From Candidatus Poribacteria bacterium (GTDB lineage Bacteria; Poribacteria; DTPJ01; WJIO01): DNA of 15,491 nucleotides. Each line of letters opens with the position of its first letter. Within the stretch, counting starts at the first letter, position 1. The position numbers were made by a program, and so were the translations under genes. Where the stretch lies: contig WJIO01000187.1 of NCBI GenBank assembly GCA_014730235.1, positions 1 through 15,491 of the forward strand, written 5' to 3'. The notes beneath the pieces were generated by a model. It did not search any database. It was not told the origin of the DNA and saw only the letters and a list, made by a program, of their open reading frames with translations. This document shows, one piece after another, positions 8,001 through 13,809 of the stretch.

Positions 8001-9774
8001 AGGTTTCCACAACACCAGCAGGGCCGCCCTGATACCAGACAGTTAATCTACAGGGATCACCATCATCATCAATAAGATTATACCTTATGGTAATATCACC
8101 GTTAAAGCTGCCGTTGGCATCTTTATTGCCCTCAACAGACAGAATTTCCACATCAGGTCTTTGATTCACGATAGTAACAGTTGGTGATTCGGTAAAATTA
8201 TCGGGATGACCACCGTCAATATCCCAGGGCCGGATGGTAAACTTCCATTCGTCGTTGCGCTGGGTGGCCGAATGGGGCAGGGGATTAACATTATTATGTA
8301 CGGCCTGGTGAAAACCGTTTTTGTACCATCTTATTTCATGAGTTCCCTCTTCGTCATCCTCCGGATCGAAAAAGCTGTAACTGGCTACCAGATCGTCCTG
8401 AGTGGTGGGCCTGTTACCAAAATCATACGGCTCTATCCTTACATTGCTAACACTGGGAGGGGCGTTGCCTATTGGTATTGGTGAAGATTGAGCAACAGGT
8501 CCGTTACTTTCGCCATCGCTGGGTGTTATTGTAAAATACCAGGCTTCACCCTTTTTTATAGGTTCAGTGAGAATTGTTCTGGTATCATCGGAACCAGATA
8601 TACTCAGGCTTTTTTGCAAAACACCGTTTTTATACCATTTTAACAAGCTTCCACTTTCAGTATCACCTACATCAGGGTCGAAAAAATCATAGACAGCTTT
8701 CAGCCTGTCTCCTGTTATAGGCTGACGATTTACAACATTATTATTATCAGAATCAATGGTAGCGATTCGCAGATTCAAGGCGCTGGGAGGGTTATTATCA
8801 GCGGCGGTGGTATTGTTTATATTTACGTTGGCCGAATCCCAATTGCTATAAGAAATACCGTCACTGGCCCTCATCCTTATATTATATGCACCCTGACCGT
8901 TAGGCTGATCCTGGGCTGCTTTCCAGTATAGAGTATTTGAACCCGGACTCGCAGTGCTGCTAATAATTGTAGCAGGAGTCCATGTGGTAATGCCTTCGCC
9001 TCTATATTGCAATTCCACAACAGTGTTTTCTGTATCCTGCAAGTTAAAGGTAATCTGGACATCGCTGTTGGAATAGGACTGGGAGGCTGCGGTAATGGTA
9101 ACAACCGGAGCCGCATTTTGGGCTGTAACCCCGGCGTTTTTACTCCACCGGGTGTTTAACGTGACATCGTTGGCAATTAATTCACCCTGGTTAATGTCCT
9201 GTAAAGCCCTGATCATTATATTAGAGGCGCTTCCGCCCGGATATATATTTTCTGGACTAACAGAATACACCTCAACATCTCCAGTTACCTGGGAGCTGAG
9301 GTATCTGAGGGAGGAATTTACATTGAAGGTTTTTATCCCGGCTGACTGGTTATTGTAATACCATACATGGGATTCGGGGAAATCCCCCTGGCCGATAAGA
9401 ACTACACCGAAATACAGCTTGACATTCAGGACGTAATTTTCTTCAACTTTGTAATTGCCAACATCCTGAAGGTTTACGTCACCGGAATATTCACCATCAA
9501 CAAGACCAACGTTAAGGTTGCGGGTTGAACCGGTAGTCTGGTTGGTAAAGGTTACATCCCCTGAAACAGCAGCTTTTGCAACTATGGGCCCGATTAAAAC
9601 ACCGGATTTTATATTCATAATTGCGTATACAGGTAGGGATGTGGAATTTGATCCAGGATAGGTGATATTCCAGGATTTTTCACCAGCACCGTAAGAAGAT
9701 ATTGAAAATAAAAATATAATTATAAAGCATAATAAGAATTTAAGTTTATGGCAAACGCCACCTTTATGTTTCAT
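2095..9774 (-). CDS. Giant exported Ig-like repeat protein with C-terminal sorting domain
   Basis: About 2,559 residues. A signal peptide (residues 1-30, KLKFLLCFIIIFLFSISSYG) precedes an unrecognised domain to about 215. The body is Ig-like domains of two kinds. Type A (about 96 residues, 14 copies) has an Asp-rich loop, then EI.WYKNG, then WYFTV.P.DG. Type B (about 105 residues, 5 copies) has D.D.DPC.L.V.YQGG, then ATI, then ITW.S, then P.DG and LDNN. The order is B, AA, B, AA, B, AA, B, seven A, one WEAVF-type Ig domain, a cadherin-like segment ending VNDPP, A, B, one more Ig-like domain, and the terminal domain. Residues about 2,462-2,559 are a FlgD/T9SS type A-like sorting domain (KLLQNFPNP, AAYWD, GLYFY, RKM), implying export across the outer membrane. 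No enzyme motif is seen; a role in adhesion or as a surface fibre is inferred. The start at 9774 fits the RBS better than 9783. Confidence 0.92.
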   Translation of the reverse strand: MKHKGGVCHKLKFLLCFIIIFLFSISSYGAGEKSWNITYPGSNSTSLPVYAIMNIKSGVLIGPIVAKAAVSGDVTFTNQTTGSTRNLNVGLVDGEYSGDVNLQDVGNYKVEENYVLNVKLYFGVVLIGQGDFPESHVWYYNNQSAGIKTFNVNSSLRYLSSQVTGDVEVYSVSPENIYPGGSASNIMIRALQDINQGELIANDVTLNTRWSKNAGVTAQNAAPVVTITAASQSYSNSDVQITFNLQDTENTVVELQYRGEGITTWTPATIISSTASPGSNTLYWKAAQDQPNGQGAYNIRMRASDGISYSNWDSANVNINNTTAADNNPPSALNLRIATIDSDNNNVVNRQPITGDRLKAVYDFFDPDVGDTESGSLLKWYKNGVLQKSLSISGSDDTRTILTEPIKKGEAWYFTITPSDGESNGPVAQSSPIPIGNAPPSVSNVRIEPYDFGNRPTTQDDLVASYSFFDPEDDEEGTHEIRWYKNGFHQAVHNNVNPLPHSATQRNDEWKFTIRPWDIDGGHPDNFTESPTVTIVNQRPDVEILSVEGNKDANGSFNGDITIRYNLIDDDGDPCRLTVWYQGGPAGVVETSAYIVGATGEANNVLEGVIPATGLTLTWKTKEDLPSGYATDFRIGIRPFDGVDNGSKKLSEVFALDNNNAPSVSNLAISPENPYSIHELNAVYDFQDQEDDQELGTEIKWYKNGEEVISYKNQEQIPNTATQRGEEWYFTVMPKDGKEFGQQLQSPVVTIVNAVPVAKDVTLSPADPTSEDDLVASYVYEDADGDIQQGFKIRWYSNEVLQSQYDDVDTIPASEVGKDEVWYFTVQVNDGIEDSQVYKSNSVAIGNVPPEVLNLTVPPQGFQDVTIKFDLVDADSDECNIVVEYQRIFTDEWIPATIAEALTGLAPGNITLTWQSSSDENIDEPVKFRIRVTPSDPIVTGKPVESIVFTLDNNIPPVASNLEILPPNPTTADSLTASYDYIDPDGGIESNSEIIWYRNNQQTIYAGRTLPENATARGESWHFTVMPKDGAKFGELKTSQPVTVINTPPLVLNLSIIPAQPESDDTLTARYDYRDIDEDKEAGTEIEWYNNGVLQSKVTVLTEADKSLNEPMSKGDQWHVVVKPKDGNDFGEPVTSAPVAVENAVPVVKDITVTGDSGEVTITYTLIDTDEDPCDLNVQYQGGSVASTTWVAATIAEPIIKVIPGEDLQITWISNVDELGRKASNYKIKITPHDGIAPGISATSPAFALNNNTPPSALSMSIIPEFPTAADDLQVQYLFADADGDKEVKPAEIRWFKDGVVVVLYDNLTILPASATSKGERWHYTIKVNDGKEFGKSQISPDVTIGNSPPRATEVSVFPGQPSVTDQLEVRYTYIDPDGDREDGTEIRWYRNDVYMPVYDNSPIIPGVATKQGDEWYFTVTPRDGMVSGIPWTSSRVYVGNTPPSVSSLNITPSTPLTTDDLVASYIFTDPENDPDSGSRIIWFRGAVNQTTYTPMDKYNDLLRLPAEATSKRQVWYFTVKPKDGKQFGIEERSNFVVIGNTPPRAEDLTITPPYPVSGNDLVADYNYTDVDADLEVNSEIKWYKDGNLMPNFNGLRTLPAKETRNGEIWYFTVRPRDGSDYGALKESPHVEVGSPVPRANNLYIMYTDDPLARDPLTTDYLTAVYSYTDPNNLPESGSEITWYRDGVVQSEYSDEKILPPEATAKGEQWYFTVRPGNGSRLGEQQASPPVIIANSAPRLVSVAPLPSSPTTDNVVAVDYIFDDPDLDVEFRNEIKWYRNGTLQTNYNNLTELPPAATSRGDIWHFAIRSSDGSDFSQWVTSSEVVISNGLPRVIDAVILPADPLTDNDLIISYTFVDTEGDPDSGTQFKWYRNGTYRGDYDNLKTIPDDETEKDDQWYCVITPNDGRDFGNDKVSETAVIGNTKPQAVDLYPEVEQVFRDSSVIIIAEGFDADSVDSGDALDCQIQYSIKANTWIDLSAGFTEIPSPHWEAVFEPAANAQLGGYNFRVKFTDSDGAESSWAVREAMVSVENNLPVISTDTHNLHVPEDTIREFDLKLYGDDVEDGRELTWVLDENSVNFDLFEVILSQGRFLTVKPVDDKNGSDNIILTLMDSDGAEVIDPEVNITVDPVNDPPSIPASVAIEPAIPATSDNLICSASGSTDADGDVIVYRFRWYKDEVLQTIPSPENTVSFSKTKKNEVWRCEVTPTDGVSDGPSRSAEVTINNTLPEVSNIRVDGSINDIEITYDLKDLDDDNCSVKLEYKVKNNSWKTATVSGEVSDISPDNNLKITWESDTDEPNTVTTNCWIRLTPDDDTLPVTPVQFGPFFLDNKPPVFNLTAISNPIHPYYIEVTVVSDEELESIPEAFALIGGVLPEEIIVDIDDLVTGDNPPVDIDIGLINSEPMEIELEKSGDNIWTGVFALEHGFEDIVLISIEGVDIVGNKGQVQLVKEFHVPGQVPKPGEFKLLQNFPNPVVDETHIPYHLAESSYVVIEIYNLIGQLVREIDEGYKVAGYYDTRDSAAYWDAKDEYGNSVGSGLYFYCLKIGDFQKVRKMAVSR
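4003..6025 (-). repeat. Seven tandem type A Ig-like repeats in the giant gene
   Basis: Seven consecutive copies of a unit of about 96 codons lie here. The WY or WF core motif recurs on the minus strand near 5890, 5607, 5325, 5026, 4724, 4443 and 4163. Each copy opens with a PP or P dipeptide after Asn, has an Asp-rich loop, and closes with a V.I.N-like strand. The copies are well diverged, so this is an old expansion rather than a recent amplification. One copy (core near 5325) has about six extra residues after its WF motif. Confidence 0.8.
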
Positions 9775-9782
9775 TGAATTCA

Positions 9783-9788
9783 TCCTTC
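9783..9788 (-). promoter_or_regulatory. Ribosome binding site that decides the start of the giant gene
   Basis: On the minus strand GAAGGA (9788-9783) runs directly into the first in-frame ATG at 9783, leaving no spacer. The second in-frame ATG at 9774 is 8 nt downstream of it, which is normal. The later start also gives a cleaner signal peptide (MKHKGG, then basic and hydrophobic residues). Confidence 0.6.
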
Positions 9789-9838
9789 AAATGGTTGTGA
9801 GATTCAAGACTTAAATGGTTCAAGAAGAAAAAAATATA

Positions 9839-11416
9839 TTATTCCCATTCGATGGTGCTGGGTGGTTTTGAGCTTATATCGTAAACGACCCGGTTGACTC
9901 CCCGTACTTCGTTTATAATTCGGTTTGACATTTTACCCAAAAGGTCATAAGGTAGATGGGCCCAATCTGCGGTCATGGCATCTTCACCGGTGACGGCTCT
10001 CAGGGCTATAACCTGATCGTATGTGCGTTCGTCACCCATCACACCGACGCTTCTTACAGGAAGCAGGACAGCGAAGGACTGCCATGTTTTATCGTACCAA
10101 TCAGCTTTGCGAAGTTCCTCTATAAATATGGCATCGGCTTCCCGGAGTATTTCCAGTCTTTCATTAGTTATATCACCCAGAATTCTAACGGCTAAACCTG
10201 GCCCCGGGAAGGGATGCCTGTTTATTACTTTATCTGGCAGTTGCAATTCCCGGGCCAATTGTCTTACTTCGTCTTTAAAAAGTTCACGAAAAGGTTCAAT
10301 TAAATCAAGATTCATGTTTTCGGGTAAACCGCCAACGTTATGATGACTTTTTATGGTGGCAGCCGGGCCGTGAGATATCCCGCCGCTTTCTATCACATCG
10401 GGGTAAAGAGTTCCCTGGGCTAAAAATTTAACCTGACCGAATTTTTCCGCTTCTTCCTGGAATATATGTATAAATTCATTTCCTATAATTTTTCTTTTTT
10501 GTTCCGGATCAACAACACCAGCCAAATGTCTCAGAAATCTGACACCCGCGTCAACAAAATGTAAATCTATCCGAAGATCATCTTTAAATGTCTTGATAAC
10601 TTCCTTCGCTTCGTCTTTTCTTAATACGCCATTATCTACAAAAATACATTTTAACTGGCTTCCTATAGCCCTGTTGATAAGAGCCGCCAGAACTGATGAA
10701 TCCACACCGCCGCTGACAGCGCAGAGGACACCGGAATCACCCACCGTTTCCCTGATCTGGGCTGTGCTGGTCTCTATAAAAGATTTCATATTCCATGTCG
10801 GCTGGCAGTCGCATATTCGGAAGAGGAAGTTGGCTATAATATCTTTTCCAGCGGGAGTATGTACTACTTCGGGATGGAACTGGAAGCCGTAAAGTTTGCG
10901 CTTTTTGTCGGCCATAACTGCGATGGGTAAAGAATCAGTCCGGGCAATTACACGAAATCCGGAGGGAACTTCAGATACGCTGTCACCATGACTCATCCAT
11001 ACAGGTATTGTCTTTGCCGGGCCTTCATGCTCCTCAGCAGACTCTACGTCCAGCAGTTCTTCTGAAGCATCGAAAAACAACCGGGCTAAACCATATTCCC
11101 TGGCAGGTGATGGCTTAACCTCTCCACCAAGGGCCCGGGCCATCAACTGCATACCGTAGCAAATACCCATTATTGGTATACCGGAATGGAAAATATCCGG
11201 ATCACATACAGGCGCATCAGCAACATAAACACTGGCTGGGCCGCCGGAAAGAAAAATGGCTTTAGGTGAAATAGAGACAAGCTTTTCGGCAGAAGTATTA
11301 TAGGGTAAGATTTCACAATAAACTTTATTTTCACGAATTCGACGGGCAATCAATTGGCTGTATTGGGAACCAAAATCCAGAACAATAACAATCTGGTCTG
11401 AAGATGGATTTGCCAT
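9839..11416 (-). CDS. guaA: GMP synthase (glutamine-hydrolysing)
   Basis: Converts XMP to GMP with ATP and glutamine, the last step of de novo guanine nucleotide synthesis, in the cytoplasm. The 525 residues match the usual length of the family. Residues 8-200 are the class I glutamine amidotransferase domain: nucleophile Cys86 in GICYGMQ, with His181 and Glu183 in FQFHPEV. The ATP pyrophosphatase domain starts near 228 with the PP-loop SGGVDSS (235-241). The C-terminal dimerisation domain has the family signature [14 protein letters not shown] and ends KPPSTIEWE. The start is supported by AGGAG 7 nt upstream, and the promoter lies at 11470-11499. It is the only housekeeping gene in the window. 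The giant surface-protein gene follows in the same direction without a convincing terminator. Confidence 0.98.
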   Translation of the reverse strand: MANPSSDQIVIVLDFGSQYSQLIARRIRENKVYCEILPYNTSAEKLVSISPKAIFLSGGPASVYVADAPVCDPDIFHSGIPIMGICYGMQLMARALGGEVKPSPAREYGLARLFFDASEELLDVESAEEHEGPAKTIPVWMSHGDSVSEVPSGFRVIARTDSLPIAVMADKKRKLYGFQFHPEVVHTPAGKDIIANFLFRICDCQPTWNMKSFIETSTAQIRETVGDSGVLCAVSGGVDSSVLAALINRAIGSQLKCIFVDNGVLRKDEAKEVIKTFKDDLRIDLHFVDAGVRFLRHLAGVVDPEQKRKIIGNEFIHIFQEEAEKFGQVKFLAQGTLYPDVIESGGISHGPAATIKSHHNVGGLPENMNLDLIEPFRELFKDEVRQLARELQLPDKVINRHPFPGPGLAVRILGDITNERLEILREADAIFIEELRKADWYDKTWQSFAVLLPVRSVGVMGDERTYDQVIALRAVTGEDAMTADWAHLPYDLLGKMSNRIINEVRGVNRVVYDISSKPPSTIEWE

Positions 11417-11469
11417 AAAGGTTCTCCTAGCTGGATGGATGGTTATTTATCAGCATGGAATTTACTGAA

Positions 11470-11499
11470 AGTATACATTTAAGAATGTGGAAGTGTCAA
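11470..11499 (-). promoter_or_regulatory. Sigma-70-type promoter for guaA
   Basis: On the minus strand a perfect TTGACA (11499-11494) is followed after 18 bp by TATACT (11475-11470). Transcription would begin near 11463, about 47 nt before the guaA start. If there is no termination after guaA it would also serve the giant gene and the TPR lipoprotein gene. Confidence 0.75.
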
Positions 11500-11626
11500 G
11501 GCTATTTTTGGGCAAAGTTTACATGGCATATATATTGCTAAAGATTGAGTAATTGGTTTTATTTCGTTAACTGTTTCTTTTTAAATCACGAAAAACCTTA
11601 TTATCTCACAAAAACCAAAAAGCCCC

Positions 11627-11655
11627 TTGATTTTAGCATATTGCTATGTTATACT
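11627..11655 (+). promoter_or_regulatory. Extended -10 promoter for the cohesin gene
   Basis: TTGATT (11627-11632), a 17-bp spacer and TATACT (11650-11655), with TG at 11647-11648 giving an extended -10 element. The start of transcription would be near 11662, leaving a leader of about 60 nt. A second possible -10, TATAAT at 11677-11682, has only a poor -35. Confidence 0.75.
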
Positions 11656-11723
11656 TTGGCATCATAGCCATCAGTATATAATCCTATCATTATATAAATT
11701 TCACAAATGAGGAGTGAAAATAC

Positions 11724-12536
11724 ATGAAGATTGGTGTAGCTGCGCCACTGGCGCTTTTACTCGTTCTTATTTCTAGCCTATCCTATGCCAGAGATGTTCC
11801 TATCTACCCCGCTTTAAGCCAACAAAACGTCAACGTAGGCGATGAAATTTCCGTAAAAATTAACGTTGACCAGGTTTCTGATCTAAAAGGTATTGATATA
11901 CTGGTATCATACGATAACCTGAAGCTGGAATACCTGTCCATAGATAAAAGCATGCTTATTGACAATTTCGTGGAAGATATATTGCCAGATCCAGAACTCA
12001 GCAAGACTACCGGAAAATTGGAATACGTGGCAGCTTTAGGTGATCGAGGTCCTGGCATAGATTCCCCCGGTGGAACCATATTTACCATAAACTTTCTGGC
12101 AAAATCGCCGGGAGAAGCATGGATAAAGCTAGATCCTAATGACGTTTCCCTTGGCGATTCAATTGCTAACAACATACCAGCAGTGATTGATAATGACCGT
12201 CATATCATTCAAATTGGCCAGGTATTCAGAATAAGGCGCGTGTTTAACTATCCAAACCCGGCCCCGGACAGCGAAGGTAATACAGTAATAAGAGTCGAGA
12301 CAATGGCGATCTTAGAGGATATGGAAGCCAGGATATATGATATATCAGGAGAGATAGTAACATCGGCAGAATTTGATGATTTTGATACCAGCAACGCCCC
12401 GGTATATGAATATACCTGGAACTGCAAAAACGAAGCTGATCAGGAAGTGGCAAATGGTACATACATATTGTGGATAAAAGCTAAACTTGGTTCTGAAGAG
12501 AAACACGAAACATGGAAGATAGCTGTTCTTCGCTAA
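11724..12536 (+). CDS. Surface-anchored cohesin-domain protein with C-terminal sorting domain
   Basis: 270 residues. A signal peptide (1-22, ending SLSYA) is followed at about 26-165 by a cohesin-like beta-sandwich: NVNVGDEISVKINVDQVSDL, then KGIDILVSYD, a Gly-rich stretch (DRGPGIDSPGG) and TIFTINFLAKSPGEAWIKL. Cohesins bind dockerin domains tightly. Residues about 168-270 are a FlgD/T9SS-like sorting domain (FNYPNPAPDSEGNTVIRV, ARIYDISGEIV, NGTYILWIKA, WKIAVLR). Together this suggests a short surface receptor with a single cohesin. The start is supported by AGGAG 9 nt upstream and a strong promoter. The PorV-like gene begins 17 bp after its stop, so the two are surely co-transcribed, and a dockerin gene follows. 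The cohesin call rests on pattern and on the neighbouring dockerin. Another carbohydrate-binding-like sandwich is the main alternative. Confidence 0.87.
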   Translation: MKIGVAAPLALLLVLISSLSYARDVPIYPALSQQNVNVGDEISVKINVDQVSDLKGIDILVSYDNLKLEYLSIDKSMLIDNFVEDILPDPELSKTTGKLEYVAALGDRGPGIDSPGGTIFTINFLAKSPGEAWIKLDPNDVSLGDSIANNIPAVIDNDRHIIQIGQVFRIRRVFNYPNPAPDSEGNTVIRVETMAILEDMEARIYDISGEIVTSAEFDDFDTSNAPVYEYTWNCKNEADQEVANGTYILWIKAKLGSEEKHETWKIAVLR

Positions 12537-12540
12537 TTTC

Positions 12541-12545
12541 GGGAG
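12541..12545 (+). promoter_or_regulatory. Ribosome binding site of the PorV-like gene
   Basis: GGGAG ends 8 nt before the ATG at 12554. An in-frame ATG at 12512 exists but lies inside the end of the cohesin gene, lacks a comparable RBS, and would place 14 non-signal residues ahead of a typical basic signal-peptide start. Confidence 0.7.
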
Positions 12546-12553
12546 AAATAATA

Positions 12554-13597
12554 ATGCTCAAAAAGAAAAAATTAAAGACCAGTCTAAACAAGAAACTGAT
12601 CAGTTGTTTATGCTTTACTTTTTTATATACCTTATTAATAATCAATCCAACCTCAGCCTCTGATGATGGGGGCGATGCCGGTGCATTCTTAAAGAACGGA
12701 ATAGGCGTAAGGCCCATATCAATGGGCAAGGCCTTTATTGCAGTAGCTGATGACGTTCATGCAGGTTACTGGAATCCGGCAGGCCTGGCAAACTTAACCT
12801 CCTACCAACTGAGTGCTATGTATTCAAATCCCATGAATTACGCTTTCATAAGCGATACCGGTGTAAAGGATATTGGGTATCACACCCTGAGCTTTGCCCT
12901 TCCCACAGGATTTGGATCGCTGGGCCTGAACATGGCATACCTGAGTGCAGGTGACATACAGGTAGTGGAAGATGCCAGCGGTCCTACTGGAGAGACTTTT
13001 TCAAACAGCGATCTGGGTTTCCTGCTTTCTTATGCCAGAAGCGCAACAAATGATATACAACTGGGTCTGAACCTTAAAATTCTGCGCCAAAAAGTATGGA
13101 CGGAAAACGGCTCAGGTATCGGATTTGATATGGGCGTTCTTTACGCACCAGTGTATAACCTCAAGCTGGGGTTGATGCTGCAAAACCTTATTGAACCCAG
13201 TATACAGCTACTGGATGATGGCGTAAGCAACTCAGTTCCCCGAAGTATTGGACTTGGAATATCATATAAATTAATGGAAGATATGATATTGGTAGGAGCC
13301 AGTATAGATAAGGCCGGCGGCAGGTCGGCAAAATTTCATATGGGCACAGAAGTCTTACCAATGAACGACTTATCCCTTAGAGCAGGATATACCACCGACA
13401 CAGGGGAATTAACAGCAGGTGTTGGTGTTAAAGTTTCAGCAATACAAATAGATTATGGTTTTGGATTTCTCGATATAGGCTCTACCCACAGAATATCCCT
13501 TACAGTTGACCTTTCCAGATTGATGACATCAAAAGGAAAAACTCCAGAAACTACAGAAATGAGCACATATATGCAAGCACCGGAGGGCGATCAGTAA
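12554..13597 (+). CDS. PorV/UPF0164-like outer-membrane beta-barrel protein
   Basis: 347 residues. A basic N-terminus and a hydrophobic signal peptide (about 1-36, ending PTSAS) precede the family hallmark at 51-80: GVRPISMGKAFIAVADD, then YWNPAGLANL. Alternating amphipathic strands fill the rest, as in a FadL-like outer-membrane barrel. In species with type IX secretion, PorV is the outer-membrane partner that receives proteins bearing a C-terminal sorting domain; many FCB and candidate-phylum genomes have related proteins whose job is less clear. Placement 17 bp after a gene whose product carries such a sorting domain supports a role in its export or anchoring (inference). The last barrel-like strand ends near residue 320 (HRISLTVDLS), and about 25 hydrophilic residues follow, so the C-terminus lacks the usual terminal aromatic. 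Its stop codon lies inside a 7-bp tandem repeat. Confidence 0.85.
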   Translation: MLKKKKLKTSLNKKLISCLCFTFLYTLLIINPTSASDDGGDAGAFLKNGIGVRPISMGKAFIAVADDVHAGYWNPAGLANLTSYQLSAMYSNPMNYAFISDTGVKDIGYHTLSFALPTGFGSLGLNMAYLSAGDIQVVEDASGPTGETFSNSDLGFLLSYARSATNDIQLGLNLKILRQKVWTENGSGIGFDMGVLYAPVYNLKLGLMLQNLIEPSIQLLDDGVSNSVPRSIGLGISYKLMEDMILVGASIDKAGGRSAKFHMGTEVLPMNDLSLRAGYTTDTGELTAGVGVKVSAIQIDYGFGFLDIGSTHRISLTVDLSRLMTSKGKTPETTEMSTYMQAPEGDQ

Positions 13598-13625
13598 TCA
13601 GTGATCAGTAAACGGTGATCAGTAA
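13591..13625. repeat. Tandem array of five 7-bp TCAGTRA units
   Basis: The units are TCAGTAA (13591), TCAGTGA (13598), TCAGTAA (13605), ACGGTGA (13612) and TCAGTAA (13619), directly adjoining. The first contains the stop codon of the PorV-like gene. Overlapping units create the palindrome TGATCA. A decayed relative lies at 2065-2085. Confidence 0.8.
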
Positions 13626-13708
13626 TGAGGAATTGTAAATTGAAATTCATTAATAAATGATTTTCAATAATAAATTTGAAGTTTTCACCGGGCTAAAAAA
13701 CCCCTTCA

Positions 13709-13725
13709 CCCCCTTATTAAGGGGG
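13709..13725. repeat. C/G-rich palindrome CCCCCTT-ATT-AAGGGGG
   Basis: A perfect 7-bp stem with a 3-nt loop, in the spacer between the PorV-like and dockerin genes. It is G+C-rich in an A+T-rich spacer. No T-run follows on either strand, so it does not look like a standard intrinsic terminator, though the hairpin could slow polymerase or protect RNA ends. It resembles short dispersed intergenic palindromes found in many genomes. Confidence 0.6.
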
Positions 13726-13809
13726 GAATGGACTTCGCCCATTAGAAAAAAGTTGTATATATTTGAAAGTTACCAAACATTAAAAATAATATTCTACAGG
13801 GAAAACAAA

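Larger units (their letters stand above)
11417..11723. other. Divergent intergenic region
   Basis: These 307 bp separate guaA (leftward) from the cohesin gene (rightward). They hold the two promoters listed separately, an A+T-rich middle, and the RBS of the cohesin gene (AGGAG at 11710-11714, 9 nt before its ATG). I saw no coding frame, riboswitch or convincing operator palindrome. The guaA leader is only about 47 nt. Confidence 0.7.

Noticed and set aside
4003-8700. Regularly spaced TACCAT-type DNA motifs suggesting a CRISPR-like array
   Set aside because: They recur about every 290 bp because they encode the conserved Trp-Tyr of each Ig-like repeat; the intervals are coding, not unique spacers.
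2323-9358. Many plus-strand open frames of 60-156 codons across the giant gene
   Set aside because: They lie opposite a continuous 7.7-kb frame with coherent repeated protein domains, have no consistent RBS, and their peptides are low-quality mirror products of the repeats.
9800-9860. Possible terminator after guaA (CCAT-CGA-ATGG followed by a T-run)
   Set aside because: The stem is only 4 bp and lies inside the last guaA codons; too weak to call, although the T-run after the stop is real.
11417-11470. Guanine or purine riboswitch in the guaA leader
   Set aside because: The leader is only about 47 nt, too short for the known aptamer plus an expression platform, and no aptamer core was seen.
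12512-12553. Upstream ATG for the PorV-like gene overlapping the cohesin gene
   Set aside because: It gives a non-signal extension (MEDSCSSLISGEII) and lacks an RBS, while the ATG at 12554 has GGGAG at 8 nt.
11804-12729. Minus-strand open frames opposite the cohesin and PorV-like genes
   Set aside because: They overlap two well-supported plus-strand genes with signal peptides and RBSs and show no recognisable domain.
13763-13792. Possible promoter TTGAAA, 18 bp, TAATAT before the dockerin gene
   Set aside because: Transcription would start near 13799, at the RBS itself, leaving almost no leader; the match is probably due to A+T richness.
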